Source: JAGTVG01 sp964543195 (lineage in GTDB: Bacteria; Bacteroidota; Bacteroidia; Cytophagales; Cyclobacteriaceae). Taken from it: a stretch of DNA of 64,000 nt. Of the stretch, positions 18,528 through 28,998 are shown piece by piece. The first letter of the stretch is position 1, and the number at the start of each line of letters is the position of its first letter. The notes below the pieces were generated by a model that did not search any database, was not told the origin of the DNA, and saw nothing but the letters and a program-made list of their open reading frames with translations. Location: NCBI GenBank assembly GCA_964543195.1, contig CAZIXF010000024.1:1-64000 (forward strand), in the 5' to 3' direction. The position numbers and the translations under genes are program-made.

Positions 18528-21500
18528 ATGATAAAGGCAATTCTGAAGATCATAAATGTTCAGAAGAAAGAGGAAGAGCGACCGGCGTTGTTATTGTTGG
18601 GTTATGGGTTCTTCATGGGGGTCTTTCTGGCAACTTATCGTGTAGTAGTTGAAACATTATTTCTAAATACACAGGGAGCACTGCTAAAAGAAGCCTTTTT
18701 TATATCAGGTATACTGGGTGTAATATCCACCTGGTTGTATATGATCCTTCAAAAAAAGATTTCGTTCAGCAAATTAGCCCTTTCAAATCTTTTAGCAGTT
18801 TTCAGTTTTATCGTTATAACCTTCCTGAATATTACTTCCACATCCAGTCAGATCTTCATATTTATCCTGTATGTAATGCTTTTCCCTGTAACATCCGTTA
18901 TGCTGCTCAGTTTCTGGGGATTGTTCGGAAGGATATTCGATATAAGACAATCAAGAAGGATCATTGGCAGTATCGATGCCGGGCAATTGCTGGCCACTAT
19001 ACTTGCCTTCGTCTCCGTTCCCTTTTTCATTGAATATATCAGTAACGTAACGGATCTTCTGATAGTGAGTGCCTCCAGTATTATAGCCTGTCTTGGGTTT
19101 CTGATTTTTATCAACAAACAAATAAGGTATACCCCCAAACATCGTGAACAGGATTCCTCAGAAATTTACCGGTTTTCTAAATTTTTTAAAGATAAATATA
19201 TAATTCTTTTATCTCTTTTTATCGGAATTTCTATTATCTGTGTAACATTTGTCGATTACACTTTTTTAAAGATCACTGAACAGCAATACCCGGATGAAAA
19301 TAGCCTGGCTAAATTTTTATCTTATATGTACCTGTCCATTATGGCATTTACACTGCTGATGCAAACTTTTGTTAACGAAAGGTTAATTGCTTCTTATGGT
19401 TTAAAAACAGCATTGACTATTCTTCCTGTAGTTCTGGGTTTGTTTACTATCGCCGCAATTATTACAGGAACCTTTTTTGGATATGCCACATCATCCCAGT
19501 ATTTCATTTATTATTTTCTGTTCATAGGGCTCAGCAAGTTTTTCTCCAATTCACTTAGGGAAGCCTTGGAAAATCCAACTTTCAAGATCTTCTTCATGCC
19601 GCTCAATATCAATATCCGGTTTGATATACAGGCCAAAGTGGAAGGCGTTATTAACGAAATGGCCAGGTTGATAGCTGGTGGTTTGATCCTTGTGATCGGT
19701 TTGTTTGCAGTATTTAGCCTGATCCATTATTCGTACTTCCTTCTTTTTATGATAATTGGATACTTCTTTGTAACGGGAAAGCTATATAATGAATACAGGA
19801 ACAAAGTAAAAAAGAAACTTGAAAGCCACGAGATCGATTCGGAGGAAATTGCCTCAGAGGTGATAGAGCTGGATACCGTAATGAGAAATATTACGAATAT
19901 CAAGGAATCGGCCTCGAAGATTTTTTCTTTAAAAATAATTGAAAAACTGGATCGCAATAAATTTAAGGATTTGCTCCCCTCACTCGTTAACAAGGAACAG
20001 AAAATCATTAAAAAATTTGCCCTTCTTAAACTCAATGAACTTCGAAATGTTGGGGGCACTCAAAACCCGAAAAAAGTAAAGATCATTGAAGATACTGAAA
20101 AAGGGAAAGAAGACATCGGGAACTGGCTAAACCGCCTGTTGCATTCCGATGATGATCATTCGTTTTCTGAGAATTTATCGAGGCTTACAAGATCCGAAGA
20201 TGTGGAGGACAGGATGGAGGCCATCAATATGATCATTAATCAACCCTCCGATGAATGTATTCCTTATCTGATGGAATTGCTGGGAGATCTGAATTTCAGT
20301 GTACAGTCAAATTCCATTATGGCTGCCGGCAGAATCAACCGCCAGGAATTATATCCCTTCATGATCGATAAACTTTCTTCCTCGACCTTTGGGGATATTG
20401 CCATAAATGCATTAATAAACATCGGCGATGAGATAATACCCCATCTCGATGTGGTATTTCAAAAAACCGATCAGGACCCCCAGACCCAATTGAGGATCAT
20501 CCGGGTCTTAGAAAAATTAAATTCAGAAAGGTCCAGGGAGATACTCTGGTCTAAAGTTGACTATCCGGATAAAAAAGTAGTCTCCCAGATCCTGCTTGCC
20601 CTGGCTAATTCCGATTTCGAAGCCGAAGGATATCAGACCGTCCGGATAAAATATGTAATTGAGTCAGATGTGAATGACATAATCTGGAACCTTCATGCAT
20701 TGGATAAAATACCCAATACAGAAATAGGTAAACTTCTCAGGTCATCCATAGAAGAAGAAAATCAGAATCATTTCAGGCATATCTATATGCTGCTGTCGAT
20801 GATCTACGATCAGTATTCGATAAATTTGATCAAGGCCAATATCGAAAGCAAAACCAGTGAAGGGATTACCTATGCAATTGAATTGCTGGATGTATTACTG
20901 GCCGAGGATCTCAAAGATAGGCTAGTGCCCTTATTTGATGATATATCCGATCAGGAAAAAGTAAAACGACTTCAGGTGTTCTATCCTCACATTCTTGGGG
21001 ATTTTAAAGATGTGATCAAGCAGATAATCAATAAGGAATTCAACCAGATTAACCGGTGGTCCAAGGCGCTTGCCTTGTATTGGGTTGGAATGAACAGGGA
21101 AGAGTCCTTATTATATGAGCTAATAGCTAACATCTTCAATCCAGATCCCCTTATTTCAGATACCGCCGCTTGGTCATTATTTCAGATTAATCCTGAATAT
21201 TATCACGAAAACATTACAAGAGTCGGAAGGTCAAAAAAGCTTGAACTTGATTCGATGATATTGAAACAGCGAACACGCATTGATCAAATTGAAAAACCAC
21301 TAACCATCAACAAAGCCTTTTTTCTTTCGAATCTTCCGGTTTTTAATCAGATACCGACAACGTTTATTGTTAATCTTCTGGACCTGACTGAAGAAATGTA
21401 TCTAATGAAAGATCAGAAAATAAGGATTACCGAAGAAACCAATACGTATTTTTATGTAGTGTATGAGGGCTATGTGAACCTGATACAGAAAGGGGTTATT

Positions 21501-21725
21501 ATCAATAATTTAATCCGGGGAGAATTTCTGGGAGAAGTTTTGATTGAGGATATTGCTGAGAATGAAATTACCATTCATCCGCTGTCAAATACCATAATAT
21601 TAAAGATTTATAAGGAAAAACTTTATGAATTATTAAGTAATGATCATCAACTGGCTTTGTATTTCCTTAATCGTCTGGCTGGCTTGGATCAGTTGGAGAA
21701 CAGGGAAATAAGTCAATCAGCCTGA
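18528..21725 (+). CDS. NTT-like transporter-fold protein with HEAT repeats and cNMP-binding-like domain (cassette gene A2)
   Basis: A 1065-residue paralogue of the protein at 1373, collinear along its whole length. It has about 11-12 membrane helices (residues about 20-425), the loop signature GRIFDIRQSRRIIGSIDAGQ, helical HEAT-type repeats, and a C-terminal cNMP-binding-like beta-roll (GEFLGEVLIEDI). The phosphate-cassette arginine is again missing, so loss of canonical cNMP binding predates the duplication. The gene starts 47 bp after E1 with no convincing terminator between them, so copy 2 may be read through from copy 1. The gap to the next gene is 113 bp, against 10 bp in copy 1. Confidence 0.85.
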   Translation: MIKAILKIINVQKKEEERPALLLLGYGFFMGVFLATYRVVVETLFLNTQGALLKEAFFISGILGVISTWLYMILQKKISFSKLALSNLLAVFSFIVITFLNITSTSSQIFIFILYVMLFPVTSVMLLSFWGLFGRIFDIRQSRRIIGSIDAGQLLATILAFVSVPFFIEYISNVTDLLIVSASSIIACLGFLIFINKQIRYTPKHREQDSSEIYRFSKFFKDKYIILLSLFIGISIICVTFVDYTFLKITEQQYPDENSLAKFLSYMYLSIMAFTLLMQTFVNERLIASYGLKTALTILPVVLGLFTIAAIITGTFFGYATSSQYFIYYFLFIGLSKFFSNSLREALENPTFKIFFMPLNINIRFDIQAKVEGVINEMARLIAGGLILVIGLFAVFSLIHYSYFLLFMIIGYFFVTGKLYNEYRNKVKKKLESHEIDSEEIASEVIELDTVMRNITNIKESASKIFSLKIIEKLDRNKFKDLLPSLVNKEQKIIKKFALLKLNELRNVGGTQNPKKVKIIEDTEKGKEDIGNWLNRLLHSDDDHSFSENLSRLTRSEDVEDRMEAINMIINQPSDECIPYLMELLGDLNFSVQSNSIMAAGRINRQELYPFMIDKLSSSTFGDIAINALINIGDEIIPHLDVVFQKTDQDPQTQLRIIRVLEKLNSERSREILWSKVDYPDKKVVSQILLALANSDFEAEGYQTVRIKYVIESDVNDIIWNLHALDKIPNTEIGKLLRSSIEEENQNHFRHIYMLLSMIYDQYSINLIKANIESKTSEGITYAIELLDVLLAEDLKDRLVPLFDDISDQEKVKRLQVFYPHILGDFKDVIKQIINKEFNQINRWSKALALYWVGMNREESLLYELIANIFNPDPLISDTAAWSLFQINPEYYHENITRVGRSKKLELDSMILKQRTRIDQIEKPLTINKAFFLSNLPVFNQIPTTFIVNLLDLTEEMYLMKDQKIRITEETNTYFYVVYEGYVNLIQKGVIINNLIRGEFLGEVLIEDIAENEITIHPLSNTIILKIYKEKLYELLSNDHQLALYFLNRLAGLDQLENREISQSA

Positions 21726-21838
21726 ATGATTGCACAATAAAATTTATATTTTTTTAATAATTAATAGCAATTATTTATTGATAATTATTAATAAATTGCA
21801 TTATTTGTGGGTTAAAGTGAAAGTATTTAATAATTAGG
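21726..21838 (+). promoter_or_regulatory. AT-rich spacer before B2, possible internal promoter
   Basis: 113 bp that are almost entirely A/T, with a near-palindromic stretch running from GCAATTATT to AATAAATTGC. Copy 1 has only 10 bp at the same junction. I find no exact TAnnTTTG box (the closest is ATTATTTG), so a promoter is possible but not shown. Confidence 0.25.
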
Positions 21839-23329
21839 GTGTCGAAATCTCAAATTATATTACTATTTTCCAATCTGGATGATAAAACTGAGAGTGGCTA
21901 TGTCAGCGGATGGGTGAGTACATTTGTTGATAAACTTAATCATTTATTAATTAAACTGGATGGGGATCATTATGATTTCATTAAAGTGACTGAGTATGAA
22001 ATTGATCCTGAAGCTTATCCTGTTGCCCCCTCCATTATTATTCCTGTAGTTTCCAAAAACTTTTTACAAGCACCGATATTCACAAGTTATCTGGAAGTTT
22101 TTGAAAAAGAAGTTCTTGATAAACAGAAAAAGAAGGATCGGGCTGAGTTTAAATTGATTAATGTTTTTAAAAACAGGGTTAATACTGATAATTTACCCGG
22201 TTACCTTATCCATCATTCAACGATTTGTTTTTATACAGTGGATTCAATTACTGATTTTGTGTCAGAAATTTCCTATGAAAATGATCCCGAAAAGGATCAT
22301 AATTATTGGATGAAATTATTTGATATTGCCACTGAAATTAAACACTTCCATTACAGGAATGAGGGACATTTGGAATATGCAAAAAAACTGGTCGACGAAA
22401 TGCGTCCCTCGGGACTTTATCTTGCACAATCAGGGATCGACCTGGAACTCGAGAGAGAAAATCTTGAGCGGGAACTGAGAAGGAATAATTTTCCGGTATT
22501 GCAGATCAATAATTTGGAAAATACATTCGATGAATTATCGAAAGAAATTAATAATAAACTAGGTAAAAGTTATATTTCGATCCATTTAATCGGTGAGGAT
22601 GCTGGAAAACTGATCAAGGAAAGAGGATTGTCCATTGTCGAGATTGAAAACCAACTTGCATCGGAACATGCCCGCCAAATTAATGATCATCCGCGAATCA
22701 AACATGCCAACCGATTCAAACGAATCATATGGTTGGCTCCGAAGAGAGATAATTTAAGTGTTAAACAAAAATTATTTATAGAAAATATTAAAAAGGATAT
22801 AATTAATATTCAGAATGCAGAAGTTCTTGAAATTCCAATAGAAGAATTAAAAAACTTTATAAATAATCTTGTAGAGGAGAGAAATCAATCCAACGAAACC
22901 AGTTCATTATTCGATACCGGTAAACGAAAAAAGATCTATTTTATATGTTCAAAAAATGAATATGACCAATGTGAACCTATTGGTGAATTGCTTGAAGAAG
23001 AGGGTTATGAAATAGTATATTCCAACTTTGAAGGTGAATTAATAAAGATTCGTGATCAACATAACAGGCATTTAAAGGAATGTGATGGCACATTGATTTA
23101 TTATGGAAACAATAGCGAAAATTGGGTTAAAAGTAAATTGTTCGACAGTGTCAAAGCAATGGGGATGGGCAGGGAAAAAGATAAAAATCCTACCGCTGTT
23201 ATTGTAGATTCCAATAAAAAAGTAGATTTAGATTTATATCTTGATTCAGATAAGTTAATTTTATACAAAGGAAAGCAGATAACAAAAGAGGCATTCAAGT
23301 CTTTTTTGTCTCAGCTAAATAAAAATTAA
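21839..23329 (+). CDS. Multidomain TIR/DUF4062-like protein (cassette gene B2)
   Basis: A 496-residue cytosolic paralogue of B1. The start is GTG at 21839: the following residues (IILLFSNLDD...SGWVSTF) align with the start of B1, and no nearby ATG does. Three units are visible: an N-terminal TIR-like unit; a DUF4062/TIR-like unit from about 190 (GLYLAQSGIDLELERENL, then SIHLIGEDAGKL, GLSIVEIENQLASEHA, FKRIIWLAP); and a C-terminal TIR-like unit from about 363 (KIYFICSKNEYDQCEPI, CDGTLIYYGNNSENWVKSKL). The SIVEIENQLA motif is the family form and is kept here though lost in B1. It overlaps the STAND gene by one base (TAATG), a sign of translational coupling. Enzymatic activity is not established. 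Confidence 0.8.
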   Translation: MSKSQIILLFSNLDDKTESGYVSGWVSTFVDKLNHLLIKLDGDHYDFIKVTEYEIDPEAYPVAPSIIIPVVSKNFLQAPIFTSYLEVFEKEVLDKQKKKDRAEFKLINVFKNRVNTDNLPGYLIHHSTICFYTVDSITDFVSEISYENDPEKDHNYWMKLFDIATEIKHFHYRNEGHLEYAKKLVDEMRPSGLYLAQSGIDLELERENLERELRRNNFPVLQINNLENTFDELSKEINNKLGKSYISIHLIGEDAGKLIKERGLSIVEIENQLASEHARQINDHPRIKHANRFKRIIWLAPKRDNLSVKQKLFIENIKKDIINIQNAEVLEIPIEELKNFINNLVEERNQSNETSSLFDTGKRKKIYFICSKNEYDQCEPIGELLEEEGYEIVYSNFEGELIKIRDQHNRHLKECDGTLIYYGNNSENWVKSKLFDSVKAMGMGREKDKNPTAVIVDSNKKVDLDLYLDSDKLILYKGKQITKEAFKSFLSQLNKN

Positions 23330-26300
23330 TGGGAGTAAAGGAAGTTGATATCGTCCAGCGAATTAAAACCAAAGAAGGTGAACTTTTAAATCCTTTCCCT
23401 GGCCTTAGACCTTTTGGGTTCGAAGAGAGTCATTTGTTTTTCGGCAGGGAGGGTCAAAGTGATGATATTCTTCTGAAACTTTCTGAAAATCGATTTACCG
23501 CAGTCATAGGTGCTTCAGGCAGCGGGAAATCCTCATTAATGTATTGTGGATTGATCCCTGTTTTATACGGTGGATTTATGACTGACGTAGGCCAGGACTG
23601 GATTGTGATTTCTACACGACCCGGAAATGCACCGATGGCCAATCTTGCAGATTCCATTGTCAATCTTAATTCGAAAATTGAAGATCTCTCAGACGAGGAA
23701 AGGTTTTTGGAATCAACGATTACCAACGTGATTCTGAAAAGCAGTTCCATGGGATTGGTCGATGCCTTAAAACATTATATTGAAGATTTCAGGAAACCCC
23801 CCAATTTTCTGGTACTTATCGATCAATTTGAAGAATTATTCCGATTCCTGAAACGGGAGGATGATATAGAAACTGCGAATTTATCTGCCTCTTTCGTTAA
23901 TCTCCTGCTGAAATCGATTAAACAGACAGAGATCCCTGTTTATGTGGCAATAACCATGCGGTCTGATTTTATTGGTGATTGTGCCCAATTCCCCGATCTT
24001 ACCCACGTGATCAACAAAAGTCATTATCTCATACCCCAGATGACGCGGGAACAACAGAAAATGGCCATCGAAGGCCCCATAGCCGTAGGAGGCGGAAAAA
24101 TTACAAGAAGACTCACGCAACAATTGCTCAATGACGTAGGAAACAGTCCGGACCAGCTCCCTATATTACAGCATGCTTTGATGCGTACCTGGGACTATTG
24201 GGTGCATAACCGTGAAGAGGGAGAACCCATTGACCTAAGACACTATGTAGCTATTGGAAGGATTGAAGAAGCGCTTTCACAACATGCCAATGAAACCTAT
24301 TCCGAACTCGATAAAAACGAGCGGGAGATCTGTGAAGTGATTTTTAAATCCTTAACCGAAAAAGGCAGGGAAGATTATGGTATCAGGAGAGCAGCCAGAA
24401 TAGGTGAACTTTCTTCCATTGCAGGAGTCAGCGAAGATGAAATTATCAATGTAGTTGAAAAATTCAGAAAACCTGGAAGGTCCATACTGATGCCTCCTGC
24501 CAATGTGCCGTTAAAATCGGATACGATTGTGGAGATATCACATGAAAGTCTGATGAGAATATGGGACCGTTTAAAAAACTGGGTGGATGAAGAATATGAA
24601 TCTGCTCAGATGTATCGTAGACTTTCAGATGCCGCAGCGATGTATCAGGTAGGCCGTACCGGTTTATGGCGCCCACCGGATCTTCAACTGGCATTAAACT
24701 GGCAGAAAAAGCAGCAACCTACCCGGGCATGGGCCCAGCGATATAATCCCGTATTTGAAAGGGCAATGTTGTTTCTGGAAACCAGCAAAACTGCCTATGA
24801 AAATGAGCAGCGCAGTAAAGAGCTTCTCCAGAGGAATATGCTTAAGAAGGCCAGGAATGTGGCAGTTGTACTGGGCCTGGCTGCCGTTGTGGCGATCATA
24901 TTTTTTGTGTTTGCCTTAATAAAGAAGGTGGAAGCCGATGAAAAAGCCCAGGAAGCACTTGAAAATGCTCAGCAGGTGGGAAGGCAAAGAGAAATTGCGG
25001 AATTACGGTTTCTTGATTCACGTATGCAATATCATATCACCCAATATCAGACAAGCAGAGCTGAGCAACGGGAACAAGAAGCTATTGAGGCACAACAGAT
25101 TGCCAACGAGCAGCGTAATGAAGCTGAACAACAGAGGAGGATTGCAGAAAGAGAGTCACAGAGAGCCATTCAGAATGAAAGGATAGCCCAAGAACAAAGG
25201 GATCTGGCAATACTGGCTCAGGAAGACGCCGAAAAGCAGAGAAATAATGTCCAACGACTGAATGTATTGAACATTGCCCAGGCTATGGCTGCCAAATCGT
25301 TGCAGATCAATGATAATGTTTTACGGGGATTGGTGGCTCAACAGGCATATAAATTCAATAAGGAATATAACGGCAATGAACATGACCGGTTCCTTTATGA
25401 TGGATTATACTATGCCCTCAAGAACCTGATGTTTGCTAAAAAAGACAGTATCTATTCTTTCATTGGACATACTGGACATGTAAGAGGGGTTGATTTTTCA
25501 GTAGATGGCGATAAAGTATATAGTGCCGGAACCGATGGCAAACTCCTGATGTGGGACTTTTTCGGATCCTCAAGAACACCGGTAGAGCTGTATGCGAATG
25601 ACACGCGGAACAGGTTTCTGAAAAACACCAGAGATGGGAATTGGCTTATTCTGGGAAGTGATCTGAATTATATCCAATGCTTTGATATGAGGAGCCCCCG
25701 AAGGAGACCCGTTCTGGTTCAAGGCCATCAGGGTCCGGTTCATGATGTGATCGTGGTTCCCAACAACAACCTGTTTCTCTCGATAGGAGAAGACAAAACA
25801 CTCAGGGCTTACCATTTTGAATCCAGAAGGTCACAGGTTTACAGGGATTTTGATGTGGTATACAAACATATGTCATTGAGCCCGGACGGTAAAATGCTGG
25901 CACTGGGAAGTGCAACAACCGGTAAATTAATAGTCCTCAGCACCACCGACGTGGATCAGGAATACACTCTGAAATCCAAGAATGATCTTGCTGTTACCGC
26001 ACTCAGTTTCCATCCCAGCCAGAATATCCTTGCGGTCGGATATGAAAATGGAGTGGTGGAATTATTCGACACCAACGAAGGGGTCGGCAATATTCAGCAG
26101 CTCGAGGATGAACTGACCGGTCATAATGCAAGTATTACCCAGATTAAGTTTAATAAAAAAGGTAATTATCTGGCTACTGCCAGTTTCGACGGCCTGGTGC
26201 AATTATGGGATTTTAATGATCTCAATATGCTTCCGATCGTATTAAGCGACCATGGAGATAATAACCGGATATGGAGTTTATCATTCAGCCCTGATCCGGA

Positions 26301-26484
26301 CAGTAAATATCTTATAGCAGGTTGTGGAAACGGACTGGTCAAAATCTGGCCTACCCAACTTGAAATGTTGGCTTCGCAGATTTGCGGGCACCTGAATAGA
26401 AATATGACCGAATCGGAATGGGTTCGTTATGTTGGAACTGATATAGATTACGAAGCTACCTGTATAGATGTTGATATGCCTTAG
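23329..26484 (+). CDS. nSTAND1 NTPase with transmembrane helix, coiled coil and WD40 propeller (cassette gene C2)
   Basis: A 1051-residue paralogue of C1, collinear. NPFPGLRPF opening, Walker A GASGSGKSS (about 61-69), Walker B FLVLIDQFEELF, then ITMRSDFIGDCAQFP and DQLPILQHALMRTW. One hydrophobic helix at about 507-530 (VAVVLGLAAVVAIIFFVFAL), a Gln/Glu/Arg-rich coiled coil without exact repeats, the shared block GLVAQQAYKFN, seven WD40 blades, and the tail RNMTESEW...YEATC. The role is expected to be sensing by the propeller and nucleotide-driven switching by the STAND core. Its ATG overlaps the B2 stop, so the two proteins are probably made in fixed ratio and act together. Confidence 0.92.
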   Translation: MGVKEVDIVQRIKTKEGELLNPFPGLRPFGFEESHLFFGREGQSDDILLKLSENRFTAVIGASGSGKSSLMYCGLIPVLYGGFMTDVGQDWIVISTRPGNAPMANLADSIVNLNSKIEDLSDEERFLESTITNVILKSSSMGLVDALKHYIEDFRKPPNFLVLIDQFEELFRFLKREDDIETANLSASFVNLLLKSIKQTEIPVYVAITMRSDFIGDCAQFPDLTHVINKSHYLIPQMTREQQKMAIEGPIAVGGGKITRRLTQQLLNDVGNSPDQLPILQHALMRTWDYWVHNREEGEPIDLRHYVAIGRIEEALSQHANETYSELDKNEREICEVIFKSLTEKGREDYGIRRAARIGELSSIAGVSEDEIINVVEKFRKPGRSILMPPANVPLKSDTIVEISHESLMRIWDRLKNWVDEEYESAQMYRRLSDAAAMYQVGRTGLWRPPDLQLALNWQKKQQPTRAWAQRYNPVFERAMLFLETSKTAYENEQRSKELLQRNMLKKARNVAVVLGLAAVVAIIFFVFALIKKVEADEKAQEALENAQQVGRQREIAELRFLDSRMQYHITQYQTSRAEQREQEAIEAQQIANEQRNEAEQQRRIAERESQRAIQNERIAQEQRDLAILAQEDAEKQRNNVQRLNVLNIAQAMAAKSLQINDNVLRGLVAQQAYKFNKEYNGNEHDRFLYDGLYYALKNLMFAKKDSIYSFIGHTGHVRGVDFSVDGDKVYSAGTDGKLLMWDFFGSSRTPVELYANDTRNRFLKNTRDGNWLILGSDLNYIQCFDMRSPRRRPVLVQGHQGPVHDVIVVPNNNLFLSIGEDKTLRAYHFESRRSQVYRDFDVVYKHMSLSPDGKMLALGSATTGKLIVLSTTDVDQEYTLKSKNDLAVTALSFHPSQNILAVGYENGVVELFDTNEGVGNIQQLEDELTGHNASITQIKFNKKGNYLATASFDGLVQLWDFNDLNMLPIVLSDHGDNNRIWSLSFSPDPDSKYLIAGCGNGLVKIWPTQLEMLASQICGHLNRNMTESEWVRYVGTDIDYEATCIDVDMP

Positions 26485-26496
26485 TACTATTGATAA

Positions 26497-27630
26497 ATGA
26501 AAGAAAGGAGAGTGCATAAAATATTATGCCAATTGTTGATTTCTTCAATTGGCTTATTTTTTATCCTCAAGGCATCGGCCCAGGAACAGGATCTCTGTAC
26601 TCAGCAATTGGAAGAGGCCAGGAACCAGTTCAACCAAGGTCGTTTTTACGATCTGGATACACTTCTTGCCGATTGCATAAACAATGGCTTTAACCGGCAG
26701 GAAAGGGTCGAAGCCCTCGAGTTGTTGTCACTTTCGAAATTATATCTTGACCGGCTGAAAGAAGCGGATTCAATATATCTTGAATTATTGCGGCAGGATC
26801 CTGAACATGAGATTAACCCCTTATTGGATCCGCCTGACTTGATGTTTCTTCATAATAAATTTATCACTGATCCCCTGTTTTATTGGTCGGTAATCGGAGG
26901 AATAAATTTCTCAAATATTACTCAGATTTATTCTGATTATTCGATTTATGGTCTTGAGGGTGAAAATAATATTATTGAATCGTATAATTCGCTTCCAGGT
27001 TATGAATTTGGAGCGGGAATAGAACTTAATTTAATTAATAGCCTGTATGCCGGCGGTGAATTGTTGTTCAGCAGAACGAATTTCCAATATACTCAGTCTG
27101 GCCTTGGAATAAACAATGAGTATACGGAAGCAGATGATTGGATCAATATTCCCTTGTTTCTTCGATATTCTTTTGGTAAGAACAGGATCAGACCTTATGT
27201 GTATGGGGGGGCAGGGTTTGATCTCCTTTTGTTTGTTACACAAAATATTACGCGACAGGAGGGTCAGGAAGGTCAGGGAGAAGGAGGATCACCTGAATCG
27301 ATTATCGAAAAACCCGAATTACGAAACAGGATTAATTTCTCTGGCATCTTTGGTGCAGGAATCCGCATAAAAACAAATGGTCCATCTATACTGGCAATTG
27401 ACCTGAAAGCTTCAGGAGGATTAACCAATATAGTCAAGGAATTAAACCGGTTTCCCAGTGGGCAGGTGACGGATTCAAGGGTTATAATCGATGACCAACC
27501 AATGGAACTCATAGGTCAGCACAATATTGATTTTGGATATGTAGATGATCCCATTCGTCTTAATCATCTTACATTAACCATCAGATATGTACGACCGTAT
27601 TATAAACCCAGGTTGAAAAATCCGGAATAA
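26497..27630 (+). CDS. Exported helical-repeat + outer-membrane beta-barrel protein (cassette gene D2)
   Basis: A 377-residue paralogue of D1. Signal peptide with expected cleavage after ASA, then a helical region with the same pattern as D1 (CTQQLEEARNQFNQGR, RQERVEALELLSLSKLYLDRLKEAD, NPLLDPPDL), then barrel strands (FYWSVIGGINFSNI, YEFGAGIELNL, FLRYSFGKNRIRPYVYGGAGFDLL, LTLTIRYVRPYY). A glycine/glutamate-rich loop near residues 252-262 (EGQEGQGEGG) is peculiar to this copy. Starts 12 bp after C2 and ends 3 bp before the lipoprotein gene. No known family function. Confidence 0.82.
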   Translation: MKERRVHKILCQLLISSIGLFFILKASAQEQDLCTQQLEEARNQFNQGRFYDLDTLLADCINNGFNRQERVEALELLSLSKLYLDRLKEADSIYLELLRQDPEHEINPLLDPPDLMFLHNKFITDPLFYWSVIGGINFSNITQIYSDYSIYGLEGENNIIESYNSLPGYEFGAGIELNLINSLYAGGELLFSRTNFQYTQSGLGINNEYTEADDWINIPLFLRYSFGKNRIRPYVYGGAGFDLLLFVTQNITRQEGQEGQGEGGSPESIIEKPELRNRINFSGIFGAGIRIKTNGPSILAIDLKASGGLTNIVKELNRFPSGQVTDSRVIIDDQPMELIGQHNIDFGYVDDPIRLNHLTLTIRYVRPYYKPRLKNPE

Positions 27631-27633
27631 ACC

Positions 27634-28863
27634 ATGATCGATTTGAGAATTGCCGTTAACATATTGTTCCTGACCCTGTTTTTTCAGTTTGCTTGTGAAA
27701 ATGAATTTACGGTTAAACCCAAACAGGAGCAATCTTTTACTAAAATATATGGTGAACAATTCCAGCACCAGGCTGTGGATATAATATATCATGAGTCTTC
27801 AGATTATATATTTATGCTTGTTACAAAAGCACAGGGACCGGTAATCGGAGATAATCCGGCAAATAATGATATTATGATCATCAGAACTACACCCGATGGG
27901 AATAATGTACGGTATTATTCTACCGATACAGAAATTGATGAGATCCCGAGAAGTATGATCGTGATCAATGATATATTATACATTACAGGTGGAATTAAAG
28001 AGGCTGACAATTCAACCCTGATGTTATCGAAATTCAATATAGCCGCCGATTCCTTTGAAACCACCTATCAATTTCCTCAGTTTGGAAATGTGGATGGATA
28101 CGATCTGACTACGGATCAATCAAATTACCTCTGGATCAGTGGTTCTGTTTTTATTAATGACACCAGCCGGTGGTTTATTACCCGGCATATTCTTGGCCAG
28201 GAAATGAATGCTGTTGAAGCATTGAATAATGGCACAAGCGGTATTATTAAGAGGATCGATCATTATCAGAGAGATCAATTTTTTCTTATGGCTCAAACCG
28301 GTTCCGAAGAAAACGTAAATATGTTGTTACAATCCAATACCGCTGATTTTGCTGGTGGAAAATTTACGGAGGATTTACCCGGGGCCGCCATTCCGGGGGA
28401 TTTTATCAGGGGATTCAATACTTTGTCGTTAGTGGGATATTTTCAAAATACCGGGATTGATTCACTGCCGCAGGGTACCTTTTTGCTGAATGTAGATTTT
28501 AATAATATTACAGGAGATCTTGTTACTGACACACAGGAAATTATAAATGAAGGAACCTATCTGGAAAGATTGGAAAATTTTATCCCCCGCAAATTTACCA
28601 GAACACCTGAAAATGACCACCTGATATATGGTACTTCGGCAACAACAAACAACAGCTTTATTCGGTTAGTAAAAATTAATAATACCCATCAGTTGGTCTG
28701 GGACCGTTTTTATGGTACGGGGAGCGTAGGTGAAACAGCGGGAAATTTGATTCAGAACGGGTCAAACGAGTTATACTTTAATGCTACCGTTGTTTATCAG
28801 GGAAGTGATCCCACAAAAGTGGCTTTATTTAAAACCAATTCTGAAGGACATTTGAATTTCTGA
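27634..28863 (+). CDS. Beta-propeller-like lipoprotein (cassette gene F2)
   Basis: A 409-residue paralogue of F1. The N-terminal hydrophobic signal ends FFQFAC and the cysteine is followed by ENEF, matching the EKEF of F1, so acidic residues after the lipid anchor are conserved. The body shows blade-like repeats (DIMIIRTTPDGN, LVWDRFYGTGSVGETAGNLIQNGSNELY) similar to F1. No active-site motif is evident. The spacer to the giant gene is 135 bp here against 12 bp in copy 1. Confidence 0.78.
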   Translation: MIDLRIAVNILFLTLFFQFACENEFTVKPKQEQSFTKIYGEQFQHQAVDIIYHESSDYIFMLVTKAQGPVIGDNPANNDIMIIRTTPDGNNVRYYSTDTEIDEIPRSMIVINDILYITGGIKEADNSTLMLSKFNIAADSFETTYQFPQFGNVDGYDLTTDQSNYLWISGSVFINDTSRWFITRHILGQEMNAVEALNNGTSGIIKRIDHYQRDQFFLMAQTGSEENVNMLLQSNTADFAGGKFTEDLPGAAIPGDFIRGFNTLSLVGYFQNTGIDSLPQGTFLLNVDFNNITGDLVTDTQEIINEGTYLERLENFIPRKFTRTPENDHLIYGTSATTNNSFIRLVKINNTHQLVWDRFYGTGSVGETAGNLIQNGSNELYFNATVVYQGSDPTKVALFKTNSEGHLNF

Positions 28864-28998
28864 ATGTATATTAATTTTTTAATAATTATTTGTATTTTGT
28901 CGAAAATCTTTTTTCATGGGCCGGGTTACTTTCTTACCTGTAAGCATATTTAGTAATAAGGAAAAAATATTGACTTAGCGTTATATTTTTACAGATTA
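28864..28998 (+). promoter_or_regulatory. Spacer before giant gene E2
   Basis: 135 bp between the lipoprotein and giant genes. It has a short A/T inverted repeat (TATTAA/TTAATA) just after the lipoprotein stop and the string ATTATTTGTATTTTG, which is near but not equal to the -7 consensus. It may contain a promoter that uncouples E2 from the upstream genes; I cannot prove this. Confidence 0.25.
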
